Origin: Pterobdella sp. o SKG-2022
Taxonomy: Eukaryota > Annelida > Clitellata > Hirudinida > Piscicolidae
Length of the DNA stretch: 64,000 nucleotides
Assembly: GCA_964035795.1 (NCBI GenBank)
Contig: OZ038321.1
Span: 16,361,971-16,425,970, forward strand
Direction: 5' to 3'
Each line of letters opens with the position of its first letter. Position 1 is the stretch's first letter. Below are positions 27,801 to 39,250 of this stretch, piece by piece. The translations under genes were made by a program, and so were the position numbers. Below the pieces are notes generated by a model. It saw only the letters and a program-made list of their open reading frames with translations. It was not told the origin of the DNA and made no database searches.

Positions 27801-30800
27801 TATAGTATATTTCTAAACATGTTTCAAATTCAGATAAAAACTATTTAAAAAATATATTTAAAATCATTTTCATGGAGCAGCCTTTAGTGACGCAAGCACA
27901 AAATTCACCTGCAAGATATATTATGCTTACAAATTCTCGCAGCTTCGAAGTGTCATCATGGGCGAGGAGAAAGGGTACGTGTGTTGATGTAGCTTATTAG
28001 ACATAATTGAATGTGTTTTCATAACGTTTTCAAGTGGGCGTAGAACAAAAATTTTGTTTTGAATCTTAATTTTGAATACTTGCTTTGAAGTTGTAATGCT
28101 CTTTTTATATATTTCTAATAAAAATCTACTCAATTTTTTTTGTATTAAAACATTATATCATAATTTAATCAACCTTTATAATTCTTTTTTATTTTTTCGG
28201 CAAAGGTTTTGTTGTTACCGATACATTCAGTGTATAAGTCTTTATTTTATACATTAAAATATATGGATTATCATCTAACCTAATAATAATAATAATTACA
28301 ATACAATAACGAATATGATTATAGTGGTATTAACTCAAAAAGTTTCTAGACCACTCAATTAATAATTCAGTATTCCAAGGCGACTCACTATCACCGCTAA
28401 TATCCCTTATAGCTTTGATCCCGCTAACCGTAGTTTTAAGAACATCGATGAGCTACAAATTGAAAAATTAATTCAAAATAAACCACCTCCTCTTTATGGG
28501 TGATGTGAAGTTATTTGCCAAATAATAAAAAAAAACTTGAAACTCTCGTTGATGAAGTCAAAATATTTTCTGATGGCATAAGAAGGAATTTTGGATTAAA
28601 CAAATGCGCATTTGCAATACTGAAGAGAAGTAAAAAATACATGACAATGGAATATGCTTGACAAGTAACGATTTAATGAATGGTTTGGGAAAACAAGCCT
28701 AAATTATCTCGGTTCACTTGAAGGAGCAACTGAAACCAAAAACAAAGTCAAAGCAGAATAACTGAGAAATAGTTAATAGACTATTGAGAACAAAATTAGA
28801 TAGAGGTAATTAAATGAAAGTTATTAATGCATGGGCTGTTGTCACAGTGAGATAAAGTGCTGGAATTGTGAAGTGGAGCAAAGAAAAGTTATAAATCCTT
28901 GATAGGAAAACCAGGAAATTACTAACAATTCATAAGGCATTACATCCAATATCTAATGTTGTAAAAATATATTTACCACGAAAAGAAGGAAGCAGAAGCT
29001 TAATATCAGTGGAAGAATGTGTCAGAACAGAATAATATAGCTTTTCAAATTACGTAAAACAACTGAAAAATAACCAAATGAAAAAATCTTCAAAATCTTT
29101 TCAATTCATTTAAAATGAATGAAACATTAATAAAAAAATTAAAAATCAACAAAAAGAGTGGGAAGAAAAAATTTTGCATGGGCAATTCGAGACAGACAGC
29201 AGATAAACGTAATATCAAATCGTGGTTGTGGTTGATCAGAAAAACCCTTGAAAGAGAAACTGAGAGCTTACTAACATAAACAAACCCTCAGAACTAATTA
29301 CAGAAGGGCCAAGATCGAAAAAAAAAAATTTTCACTACTGTGCAGGAATGTGCAAACAGGCAGATGAGACGGTAAGCTACCTTGTTTCCGAACGCAAAAA
29401 ACTGGCTCAAAAAGAATACAAGGCAAGGTTCGACAGAATCGCAACAGCCAAAAATATGGACTCACTGCCAGTGACCAATGGTATCAGCATAGAGCTGAAA
29501 AAGTTCTGGAAAACAAAGATGCAAAGCTATTGTGGGACTATAACATCTTCACGGACCATATAATAAAGGCTAAAAGACCAGGCATTGTTCTTGTAAAAAA
29601 AGACTAAAGAGTGCCTGATAGTAGACATTGCGGTGCTTGGAGATGTAAAAGTTAAAGAAAAAAAAGATGAAAAGTGTGAAAAGTACAAAGACCTATGCCG
29701 AAAAATAAGGAACCTATGGAATGTAGAGTGTAAAATGGTAGTAGGAGCATTAGGTCTTTGCCAAAAAGACTCACATCATACATCTTATTTCTTGGAATAA
29801 GTTTGTCTATAAGAACTATCCAGAAATCAGAAGTTTTAGGCTCTGTAAAGATTTTGCGGAAAGTATTGAAAAAAAAACGTTTTTGGTGTGCTCAAGTTGT
29901 GAGTTACAACTAGCCCTCAATTACAACCACTGCGGAGAAAAAAGACCCAGGACCAGATAAAATAATGATAATAATTGCTCCATTTTGACTCATGGAGAGT
30001 ATAAAACCAGACACGACAGAGTTGAGCAATATCTACACTGCAAAATTTGCAACCATTTTTCAGTAGATACTACTGAAAATTGGTATGAGCACAAGCCAAA
30101 AGCGGCCACAGAAGGACCAGGTTTTACAATTTTCTGGGATTTTTCAATCTACACAGACCGCAAAATTCAAGCTAATCGCACAGACGTTATGGTCAAAGAC
30201 AAATAAATAAAAAATGTGCTATCTCATCGACTTGAGCGTACCATCGCACAAGAATTTAACTGTAAAAGTCTGATAAAATGACAAAATACAAAGATCTGGA
30301 GAATGAAATTGGCAAAATACAGAAACTCGAAGTCAAAATTATTCTTGTGGTTTTAGGACCATTGAGCATTATCAAAAAAGACACAGAAAATTTCCTAAAT
30401 TTTTTACCAAAGAATCTTTTCACCGATAATTACAAAACATTGATTTGACTATTACAGCTCATGTGCTAAGACGAGCACTTTCTATTTAAGCCAAATATTT
30501 CACTGATTTTAGAATACTGGTAGTGACCCGATGTTTGACCTCAAAATCAGCAAATCAAAAAAAATAATAATATTATTAAAAATAAGCTATTTATGTTGAT
30601 TTCAGATTTATCCACTCTTTGAGTCGTTCTCGTAGTTGGAAAGGAGGCGGAGGAAAGTCTGGATCGAATTTTAACAAGACTAGAGGTACTACTATCTTGT
30701 TCGTTTAGATTATCTATAATTTTGTTATTTACGCGCTTTTAAAAATTGAAAGCAGTCTGGAAAGTAAATTAGGTTAATTTTATCGAGTATTTTGTATATT

Positions 30801-32497
30801 GCTCATGGAAACAGTAAAATATAGACTTTTTCATGTCAAATTTTATACTGAGTGGAAGGATTGTGATCATTTTTTTACTAAATGTGCTTTATTCAGATAA
30901 TCGCTTTTTTTTGAAACAAATGTCGGCTCGTGAAGTTCAATCGTTTACAGAGTTTGCTCCCATGTACATTCAACACATCAACCAATGCTATGCTAACCAG
31001 GTACCATATAAGATATTTCGCATCACGCATGTTAATTTTTTTTATTCGTTCATGAAAATGGGAAAAATGGTTCAATTAAAAACAATCACAAATGATGGGA
31101 AAAAAATTTTTTTTTTTATTAGTCAATCAATTTTTTCAGGCTTCAGTTATTTTATTAAAATGTTTGCCAAAACTTCCCAGATGACTTCGACACTAGCCAA
31201 AATAGTTGGAGTGTACAGAATAGAGATTGAAAAGTTGACTAATACTAAAGCACCAGCATCGGTCTGCGAGGAACTCCTTGTCATTGAAAACCTCTTCTGC
31301 AACCAGTCTCTTAATCAGGTTTCGTAATAACTATCGTATAAGCAATTTTATAGCTGGTCTACTCCCATGTTTCATGCTTTATGAAATGTATTTTTATTTT
31401 CAAGTTTTGAGCATATTTTTCAACGATGTCCAGCTTCAAATGTAATATTTGAAACAGATATATGATCTGAAAGGTTCCACTCGCAACAGATTGGCGGACA
31501 CTCGGATGGGGAGATACAATAACGTGCTACTTGATGAGAATCTTATTAAAAGTTTGTAATGTTCCGTACTAATTAACAGTCGTGTTAGCTTTAATTTTGG
31601 AATTAATGTTTTTTTTTGGGTTTTCGTATTGCTATTTTAGTTATTTAGGGAGTTTGTTTGTTAATTATATAGTTACTTTCTGATGTTTATTTAATTTTTT
31701 TGCAAGTAAACAATTTTAACTTAGAAAATAAAAGTCTGAGAGACTAAAAATTAATTAAAATGCAGACATGCTGGATCAGCCATGGTACACGAAGGAACGA
31801 AGCAAGGAGCATCTGATGGCTTTTTTACAAAGGGACACCCTCTTTCTCTGCAAACACAGCGTCATGGACTACTCTCTGCTGGTCGGAGTTGATGATGTTT
31901 CGGGGAGGCTTGTTGTGGGAATTATAGGTCTGCAATTTATATTTTTAATTGTTTTAATTTATATTCATCTTATTTGTAAGCAATGTTTTTGAGTTTGAAT
32001 TTCATTATTTTGTTCATGACTTGAAGACTACATTCGGACATTCACATGGGACAAGAAGATGGAGATGCTCTTCAAAACCACTTACGCCAGTATTTTCTGC
32101 ATATCATTTGAATGTTAAATTTCAAAAATAATAGAACGAAAACTTAAAAACCCTTAAAATGTCAAAATTTTGACTTTAACTGCATAGAACACCCTTTAAA
32201 ATAAAGTTTAAGCTAAAATTTAAGTAAATTCTAAAAAAATAAAAGCGATAAAAATTGTTCGCACCTAAATAAAATAAAATGTTTAATGATCATTATATTT
32301 AATGTTTTCTTAGAGATGGAAAAGCGCTTTTTTATTCAATCTTTCATAGTTAAACAAGGTACCATTTTCTTATTGAATTTGCAGAAAAGATGCCAACAGT
32401 GCAGGACCCTGAAGCCTACAAAACAAGGTTCTTAGACTCAATGAAGAAGTACTTCATGGACGTGCCATCACATCAGTGCACACGTCACTATCTCTAA
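12804..32497 (+). CDS. PIKFYVE: 1-phosphatidylinositol 3-phosphate 5-kinase (PIKfyve/Fab1), 36 predicted exons
   Basis: This enzyme makes PI(3,5)P2 from PI3P on endosomes and lysosomes. Joined exons give about 1,897 residues with all phases matching. The FYVE finger (residues 34-75) shows W-M-P-D and [11 protein letters not shown] Cpn60/TCP-1-like domain is at about 276-580, and the Cys/His-rich region at about 890-1190 includes H-I-R-R-F-V-Q-G. The C-terminal lipid kinase (about 1598-1897) has [13 protein letters not shown] and I-R-T-F-T-W-D-K-K. Exons: 12804-12872, 13046-13226, 13543-13738, 13910-13955, 14467-14776, 14911-14935, 15231-15405, 15471-15516, 15584-15789, 16311-16451, 16646-16772, 16969-17060, 17719-18261, 18843-19372, 19515-19646, 20007-20160, 20285-20784, 20999-21097, 22954-23041, 23161-23260, 24280-24367, 24564-24637, 24879-25253, 25648-25741, 25907-25996, 26259-26338, 26589-26819, 27597-27650, 27881-27974, 30606-30685, 30897-31000, 31181-31318, 31458-31551, 31766-31927, 32027-32089, 32385-32497. 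Exon 1 and low-complexity exons are least certain. No DEP domain is visible. Confidence 0.93.
13258..13380. repeat. Palindromic MITE-like element, family B
   Basis: It lies in PIKfyve intron 2. GTAAGAGAAACAAACACAAA at the left end is mirrored by TTTGTTTGTTTCCTTTAC at the right end, with an internal ACGAAAAGCTTAGTGAAAT. Related copies are at 37019-37118 and, as one side only, at about 50045-50097. Confidence 0.7.
14140..14225. repeat. Half-copy of fold-back family C
   Basis: The stretch reads CGCTAATGTTTTATGATAAG followed by a TTATCTAAAATTATAGCT-like segment, matching one arm of the element at 5534-5722 with decay. It sits in PIKfyve intron 4. Confidence 0.55.
15124..15192. repeat. AAT/ATT microsatellite pair
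   Basis: A run of AAT triplets is followed after about 20 bases by a run of ATT triplets, so the tract can fold on itself. It lies in the intron just before the exon at 15231. Confidence 0.8.
21394..22500 (-). mobile_element. AT-drifted LINE 3' remnant in PIKfyve intron 18
   Basis: On the minus strand the 21672-21394 frame encodes [13 protein letters not shown], then R-E-R-Q-R and a K-A-Q-N-R-K-E-W block. This is the usual order at the C-terminus of RTE/CR1-like LINE proteins (GH-x-LR, GR-P-R, A-x-D-R-x-W). Farther upstream, to about 22500, the minus strand gives scattered short matches only. The plus-strand hydrophobic frames over this region are shadows. The lengthy intron (21098-22953) exists mainly because of this insertion. 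Confidence 0.65.
26935..27530 (+). repeat. Interspersed LINE-tail-like repeat, one long and one short copy
   Basis: The segment 26940-27290 contains CCCAGTAACTGGGGTTGACA, a GACTGCCAGCC block and TGGTATCATTGTCATTTG in inverse orientation. Its first part recurs at about 27405-27530 after a GCATCATCA tail. The whole family also occurs inverted at about 51260-51600. The tail triplets and association with decayed LINEs suggest a shared LINE 3' region. It lies within PIKfyve intron 27, immediately before the exon at 27597. Confidence 0.65.
28370..29930 (+). mobile_element. Decayed R2-like LINE (RT and 3' domain), copy 1
   Basis: Conceptual reading gives F-Q-G-D-S-L-S-P near 28372, then a box-C region [10 protein letters not shown] near 28490 (normally F/Y-x-D-D, so the catalytic pair is altered). 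N-F-G-L-N-K-C-A follows near 28593, T-R-K-L-L-T-I-H-K near 28910 and L-P-R-K-E-G-S-R near 28975. The 3' part has [14 protein letters not shown] (29350-29390), a Y-K-A-R-F-D-R region and an endonuclease-like stretch ending near 29780. This order matches R2/NeSL-like elements with a C-terminal restriction-like endonuclease. Many stops show it is dead. It sits in the 2.6 kb PIKfyve intron 29. Confidence 0.75.
29975..30470 (+). mobile_element. Decayed R2-like LINE 3' end, copy 2
   Basis: A second remnant follows copy 1 in the same orientation. The 29985-30206 frame gives [11 protein letters not shown], then N-W-Y-E-H-K-P and [10 protein letters not shown]. These correspond to the 3' endonuclease region of the same element type, and a K-Y-K-D-L-E-N-E-I block continues to about 30420. 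The region is a different and partly overlapping slice of the element compared with copy 1, so two insertion events or a rearrangement are implied. Confidence 0.7.
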
Positions 32498-33763
32498 ACA
32501 ACTTTATGTTCTTCAAATGCATTCTAAACATCACTATCTCTAAACTTATGTTATTCTCTGTTTCTCAAATTCAACCTAGTTTTGCGTTTTGTATTCTCTT
32601 ATTTCTAAACACAAAGGGTACAAATGCTTTAGCTACAGTTTGTCTTAAATTGGAGAAATTTTTCGAAAAGGTGTTGAAAACAGGGTTTTAAGCAAGTATT
32701 AAGGTTGCATAAATCTATTATAATTATACAAAAATTTTATCCACATAAGCTTGTAATACTTAACTGCTAGTGAAACTCATTGGGTTGAAAATCACTTTAA
32801 TAAAGTTCGTATGTCATTATATGAATTTATGCATGAAACATTAACTTCAGTGTTATATTTTTACTAGTTGATTCTTAAGGTAATTTGTTGATTCCAATTA
32901 ATTTAATCATATAATTTTGTTTCATTTTTTCCTAATTTCATTTCATCTTTCTATCTCATGTCTAAAGGTTATACTTTTGTTTTTTGAAAATTATTAACTA
33001 TTGCTGCAGTTTTGGCAAGTGTTTTCAGCTATAATAACTTTAATTCATAACATGTAGGCAACTTTATAGCATTTTACTAAGCTATTTTTTTGTACTTAAA
33101 TTAGTTATAATATAGGAATTGTATTACTATGACTGTTAATGCCTTAACCTTGGGAAGAAAAACCGACTAAAAAACGAAATGGATTATTAAAGTCATGACT
33201 TTCTCCCGAGTGCCTAACACATTTTTCTTAAATTATTTTTTTTTGCTATTATTTTGATAATTACGAAAAATCCATTTTGCGAAAACTTTTATAGTATTTT
33301 TTAAAATTACGTACTTTTTCACCAAAATCGTTGATTTTTAACGTTTGAATTACATAAAAGATTGTGGTCGAGTATTTCAACATTTTTAATATAACCTTCT
33401 CATGATATTCATTATTCAAGATATGAGTCTGTTTTTGTTTTCATGAAACAAACCCAAAAGATATTAAGTTGTTTTTTGAAAAATATTTCCATTGACGCCG
33501 TTTTTTATTTAAAAATAGGAATATTACAATACTTTGTAACGAAAAACATCAAATAAGAGGAATTTTTAATACATTTATTGAAAATTACAAAATATTGAAG
33601 AAAAATACATACGATGTCCCTGGAAAGTAATATTACAATGTTTTTTGAATACTTTGAAAATTTAAAAACATTGGAAATTCTCGATAAAGTTCTAATGAAA
33701 AAATACTGATGCAGTTCACTCGATTAATATCAAGATACCCACAAAAAAATAGCGATATGATGT
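32498..33763. other. Convergent spacer between PIKfyve and WRNIP1
   Basis: It holds the 3' flanks of both genes. An AATAAA at 32799-32804 is a candidate PIKfyve polyadenylation signal. A family C repeat fragment lies at 33531-33612, where GTAACGAAAAACATCAAATA begins a 46 bp identity with 5522-5567. No additional gene is seen. Confidence 0.55.
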
Positions 33764-36407
33764 TTAAGGGCGTCTTTCAAAGAAGTCAGCGGAAATCAGT
33801 TGATCAGGCAGGTAAGTCTGATCGACAGGGTGGTCAAAGTCATGGTTGTATTTGTAGCCTTTGTGGTACCCTATGTCCTGCATCAATTTGGTCGGTGCGT
33901 TTCTCAAATGTAATGGAACACCTGGTAAGGCTCCTTTGTGATTTTGAATGCTACTCCGTGCACTTTTAAGTGCCGCGTAAGACTCGTTTGATTTGTTGCA
34001 TCTTGCCAGGTACGTGGCACAATGAGCTAGATTTATCTAAAAAAATATTTCTATAGTATTAAATGTAAAAAATACTGGTCATATTAATTTAAATAGTCTT
34101 GTACTTACTGCGCACTCTGGCATTCCAATGAAATGACACGCTTGAAAGGTTGAAACAGCCAATGGTAATGCATGGTTGTCTGCGAGACCTGCCAAAACAA
34201 ACATTATCGACAATAAAAATTAAAGAAAACATTTTAATGAAAAAAAAATTTTTAAAGAAACTCGTGTTAATATTTCCCAATGCATATTAAAATTAGAACA
34301 AAAACAAAACGACCAATATCCTCTGAGGCACAAACGACGAGTCTTCGAGCTATGAACAATGGATCCTCCCCTCCCTCCAACATCCTTGCTAACCAATATA
34401 TAGCTCCGTTATCACTTGAACCTCGTATGGACTTCTGCAGAGCCGAAGCTGCATTGTAATGTTCCTCTCCTTATGATAAATAACTAATATAATTAATATT
34501 GCGAAATGCTGTTTGATCTCAAGTGTTATAAAATAACCTTGTGTTCAATGAAAAAAATTTAAATATAAAAGATCATAGGTTGAAACATGAATAAAAGAAC
34601 CTTTTTTGTCATATTGCACAGATCTCATAAGAACATTTTTAACGTCTTCACAGGTGATTAAAACATCTTCCTGCTTTGATCCATCAGCTGCTTTAAGTTC
34701 AAAGACTGATTGTAAACAATTCAATGCTTTTCTGGCATCCCCATCACAAAAATCCACTATCGTTCCCAATGCATTTTCCATCATGAACCATTCTTCACTA
34801 TAATCCTTTGCATTTTCTTTATTTTCTAAATGTTCACTGTAGTTTTGTGATGTTCCCTGGGTTGGAGACATATTGATACCATCTTCTGAATTATTTTCAT
34901 TGTGCTTCGGGTTTAAAGACTCTTCTGGTAAATTTTCTGAAACCCTTGTACATTGATCCAATATGGCAGTATTGATAACATCAATTTTACTCTCATTTCT
35001 AATATGACAGTTATATTTTTTCATTGCATTAGTTAAAATTTGCTTCAAACTATCATTTGACAACTTATCCATCACAACTACCTTCAAGCCAAAAAAACAT
35101 TTAATTTATAGATTATAAAGAGTGTTTAGAACAAAATAGTTGAATAAAAATATGTTGTGTCTTTGAACCTTGCATCTGCTGAGAAGAGCATTGTTGACTT
35201 GGAAAGATGGATTTTCAGTAGTTGCTCCTATGAAAATTATTGTGCCATCTTCTATACAAGCTAAAAGGGTGTCCTTGGAATTATTTAAATATAATCAAAA
35301 TTGAATAAAAAAAAAATTTGAATATAATAAAATACACACAAATATAATCAAATAAAAATATATATAATCAAATATACATGAACATAATTGAACATATATG
35401 AATGAAAAATAAATAAAACTTTTATGAACACGAAGACAATACTTGTTGTGTTTTATTAAACCGATGAATCTCATCAATAAAAAGAACTGTTCTCTTTTTG
35501 AACATCTTTTTATCATTTCTAGCTACTTCAATGCATTGTTTCACTTTAGCTGTTCCTGATGAAGTTGCTGACAGCTGAATGAAACGCCATTGACTGTTAT
35601 TCAAAGTACACTGATGTGCTATTACTCTAGCCAATGTTGTCTGTTTAATAATTTCATAATTTCTTCTAAAATTTTGAAGTTTTAAATTTCTATAGTATTT
35701 TAAAAAATTTTTATAAGTAAAATGTAAAAATAACTTTGCATTAACCTTTCCACATCCAGGAGGACCCCATAATATGAAAGAGGTAAACCGAAAAGTTTCA
35801 ATTAATTTTTTCAAAGCACTTTTATTGCCTACCACTAGATCTTGCCCAATTATATTTTCTAAAGAGATGGGTCTCACTTGTTCTGCTAATGGAATCATGA
35901 AACTATTTTTTGAAAAAACTATCGATTCAAATGAAGGTTGTACAATTTTGTAACTTGTATTTTTTTTTGAAAAAAGCGAAGTTTCTTTCATGACGCTTTT
36001 TCCTTGTAGCATTTTGTTTTTACCATTATTTTCATTTTCGTAGTTTACACCTTTTACAAATTGTTCAATACCGTTTGATGCTTTAGATTTTTTCGCATCT
36101 GTGGAACAAAACAGTACTTTGAAAAATCATTGTGAACAAAAGAAACTTATTACCATTTAATAATCTTTTCTTTGTCGGTGGAGATGACAAAAATTCCCAG
36201 TTTTTTTGCCTTTTTTCTATGTTTTTTTATATTTACGCTAAATAAAAAAATTATAATTTATACTTTTAAACATAATAAAATGTCACCGGTTGATTTTAGA
36301 TTTGATGCTTCATTTACCGTTCTATCCAAACAATTATTGACGTGTGAGGCAGCAATTTGCAAATCAAATTTTTCATTGCATACTGGACAAAAAACAGATT
36401 CCGGCAT
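33764..36407 (-). CDS. WRNIP1: ATPase WRNIP1 (MgsA/RarA family), 9 exons
   Basis: WRNIP1 is an AAA+ ATPase that acts at stalled replication forks. Exons on the minus strand are 36407-36287, 36216-36154, 36098-35746, 35640-35443, 35273-35169, 35081-34601, 34469-34314, 34188-34109 and 34036-33764. All phases close and give about 609 residues (human is about 665). The N-terminus has a UBZ-type zinc finger (C-P-V-C, then H-V-N-N-C). Walker A, G-P-P-G-C-G-K-T, spans residues 173-180 across an intron. Walker B is [10 protein letters not shown] (about 233-242), followed by sensor G-A-T-T-E-N-P-S-F and S-R-C. The C-terminal family blocks include [18 protein letters not shown] and [10 protein letters not shown] low-complexity insert rich in Asn and Glu lies in exon 6. 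The gene looks intact. The start is the first Met before the zinc finger. Confidence 0.93.
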
Positions 36408-37018
36408 AATAAAGGGAATATATATATAAGATTGCGAAACTTTGCTGAATTTTTTAAAAGTGGAAACGGAAGGTAGTTTCTGGGAATTTTAGTGTGAAAT
36501 CGAAATCAACTTATAATAATTACAATTATTTTGCAAAAATATTTTTTTTCATACATATGGAATTTTCCAACTTATTTTATCAATTAAATCTGTTTTCGCA
36601 AATTAGATTTTTTAGACCTTTATTCAACTCTGTTTAATTACCGCAACAAAATAAATGCACAATTGCGACAATCTCACAAAAATATATTTGTTTAGTCGAC
36701 GAATAACAAACAATTAGAAGTATATAAATTTAAGTAATATTTCTATAGCGCCTTTGACGCATCGTTTAGAGGCACTCTGCTTGAAAAATAAATTAAGATT
36801 TCCAGTGTAAATAATATAAAAAAAAGAATATTCAAAAAAATAACAAAGAGAGTTTCAGAGAAAAAGACTAGAGAAAAAAAAATAGATGATTTAACGTAGA
36901 AATGAAAGAAAGGGACAATACAGAGTTGTGAGTAGGTAAAGGATCGTAGGCCAACACGCTTAGAAGGTAGTATGGGGAACAGTGTGTTGATTAAGTACAA
37001 TAGCCTGAATTTAAAAGT

Positions 37019-37118
37019 AAGGACAACAAAAAAAAGTATTTATTGAATTTATCACTTGATAATGTAAGCTAACCTTACGAAAAGCTTGGTGTCATTTAAT
37101 AAATACTTTGTTGTCCTT
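37019..37118. repeat. Palindromic MITE-like element, family B
   Basis: AAGGACAACAAA at the left end pairs with TTTGTTGTCCTT at the right end, and the arms continue as GTATTTATT against AATAAATAC. The internal TTACGAAAAGCTTGGTGTCA resembles the copy at 13258-13380. Confidence 0.75.
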
Positions 37119-37150
37119 ATTTTTAGTGTGCTGATTGTTTGTCTAAAATA

Positions 37151-37206
37151 AGATTGAAACCCAGTAACTTAAGAGTCTATTGCTCTACCAACTGAGCTAA
37201 CGGGCC
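37151..37206 (-). repeat. tRNA-Lys(CTT)-derived sequence, probable SINE head or tRNA fossil
   Basis: On the minus strand the sequence starts GCCCGTTAGCTCAGTTGGTA, with an A box and D arm, then an anticodon loop CTCTTAA as in tRNA-Lys(CTT). It moves straight into CTGGGTTTCAATC, a shortened variable and T arm. The 3' acceptor strand does not pair with the 5' GCCCG and the anticodon stem is imperfect, so it is not a working tRNA. A related sequence is at 42939-43010. Confidence 0.7.
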
Positions 37207-37639
37207 AACAATTATAATCACTAAATAATCTAAGCAGTATTTTTCATATATTACTCACGCGGTCACATCTTACAAGCGGGCTCACGGAATGTCCAAGTTC
37301 AATACACACGTTTAAACTTGAAGAAAACTCATCCACGGCGTCCCACATTCATTAAAATTGAAACAATTTTTACAACTTTCAGGTAATTCAAAATCTTTCT
37401 TATTTTTACTAATATACTTATTAAAATTTAAAGGAAAAAGGTTGCAAATCAAGTGTTTTTAGAGCTGATGTTTTAGAAGCTATGGATGTTCAGAAGACAA
37501 GAAGTCTTTCTGATAAATGAATATTTTCAGAAAAATATTTTTACAATTCGAGTTTTATTTTTTTACATATAAAATTAATCAATAAACATAAAAATATAAC
37601 GGATTTAAATATTTTTCAAAATATCTCAAAAAATTTTAA

Positions 37640-38120
37640 ACTTCCTTTAACATCATCATTCTTATTGCTAATATTATTCTCTCTGTACTGACTGTAATAA
37701 GAGCTTCGATAAAATTAGCTTTATTTCTACAAGCTCTGTCATGTTTTTTCTAAGCGGCCTCGTTTTCTCTTTCTTTTTTGAGCTATTCTATAAAAACATT
37801 TTCTCCTTTTAAAGCATGACTAATCCATCGCTTTTCTCATGATGGTAGGAACCATGCTTTCATTTTTTGAAATGGTATTAGACCAAAAGATTCTTAAAAG
37901 GCTCTGTAAACATTGTGTCAAAAAGGTTTACAGTTTATTTGCATCTTGCTTTGTTACTTTTTAACATTCAGGTCCGTTTGATCATGGTGTTGATGGTGGA
38001 CTGATATAACTTCTATGAAGTTCACATGCTCATGAAAGAGGTTCTTTTTTTGCTGAGCTTACTTTCACTATCTTCAAAATGCTACCAAGATATGTAAATG
38101 TACTACAAAGATCCTGTTTT
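37640..38120 (-). mobile_element. LINE remnant (RT thumb and tail)
   Basis: Minus-strand reading gives F-T-Y-L-G-S-I-L near 38090, then L-L-R-I-F-W-S-N-T-I-S near 37890 and a K-R-K-R-G-R block near 37770. These are in the order seen in the thumb and C-terminal tail of RTE-like LINEs (compare I-L-N-I-R-W-P in the element at 1715-4937). The frame is broken. The tail ends near a CATCATCAT run at about 37650. Confidence 0.6.
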
Positions 38121-38511
38121 AATTTTTTATTTTCACGAAGTTTTTCGATATATCATCATCAAGTAACTAAACGAAAAAGTTAGAGAAAGATCAGAAACAA
38201 CATTAGTTGGAAAAATAAAACCTACTGCACCATGTAGTAAATGTTTTCAGTACACCGTACCCATTACACCACAAAGCTTAACCACTAAAATCATTGACAT
38301 TTTGGCAGCTGAAAGTGAATGGTCTAGAAAAGAGTCGTTTTACTTTTGAAGTAGTTAAAACTCATTTTTTTAACAACTTTGAAATTAATATTTTTACTCA
38401 CTTTTTAACAACTTTCAACCAGTTCTCCAAATAATTTTGACACAGTGTCAACAATCGTCTACAATGAAAAACTAAACTAAATCCCACATCGAAATTACCA
38501 CCCAATTTGCA

Positions 38512-38783
38512 GTGGGTTTACGCTATGTAAAACAAGGCAATTTCTGTATAAACCAATAGGATTGAAGCAGATTTGGACCAGACTTTTTCAGATTTTTTTT
38601 TCTCCCGCATTGTTCTTGTTTGGTTTTATTTCGCTATTTTATTGAAATTATAGAAAGAAATAATACCATTTAAATGCTTTCTTAGCGGGAAAAAAAACAA
38701 ATTAGAAAAATTTTGTTCAAATCTGCTTCAATCTTGGTCTATACAAAAATCGCATTGTTTTACATAGCGTAAAGTACTTGTCC
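38512..38783. repeat. MITE-like element with about 85 bp inverted repeats, family D
   Basis: TTTACGCTATGTAAAACAA at the left end (38518 on) is repeated as its reverse complement TTGTTTTACATAGCGTAAA at the right end. The arms continue with GATTGAAGCAGATTTG against CAAATCTGCTTCAATC. About 90 bases separate the arms. No coding capacity is present. Confidence 0.8.
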
Positions 38784-39250
38784 CACTTTACCGCTATCGT
38801 TTCGACTAGATGCGGTGAGATTTTGGAAACTAAACTGCATTTTCACATATAACATTATTAGACGCTTTTCAATTATCAAGCTGTTTTTTTGCAAAATATC
38901 TTACCGCTAGCATAAAATTCATGCAAAAAAACAGAAAAATACAGTGAATCAAGGTTCTAAGCTTTTTTATTCAAAAACAAAAAAGTAATATACAATTACT
39001 ATTTAGTGAAATTATTACACGAGTAATTTATTTTAAATTTTTGTGACTATTCATCAACTATTCAAATATGTTTTTGTGAGATTGTCGCAGTGTGTTCTGC
39101 TGCGAAAACGAAATACGAGCGCACTCATTATTCCGGATAATTTTATTTTATGCTCTTCTTTTTAAAAGTATTTATGGAATACATTTCCTGGTAATGAAAA
39201 TATACAAATTTGCTTTTTACATAGTTTTTACTCTCGCAATTTCAGGCGTT

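Larger units (their letters stand above)
36408..39245. other. Divergent spacer between WRNIP1 and Staufen
   Basis: This 2.8 kb region holds the promoters of both genes plus repeats listed separately: a family B palindrome, a tRNA-Lys-derived sequence, a LINE remnant, an arm of family A at about 38118-38168 and a large inverted repeat. No other gene is seen. Confidence 0.5.

Noticed and set aside
37151..37206. Functional tRNA-Lys gene
   Set aside because: The acceptor stem does not close, the anticodon stem is imperfect and the variable and T arms are shortened.
39092..39250. Upstream extension of the Staufen frame with a signal-peptide-like segment
   Set aside because: The stretch is hydrophobic because it is T-rich, ends in an ATTTCAG acceptor, and Staufen is not a secreted protein. 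It is more likely 5' UTR intron.
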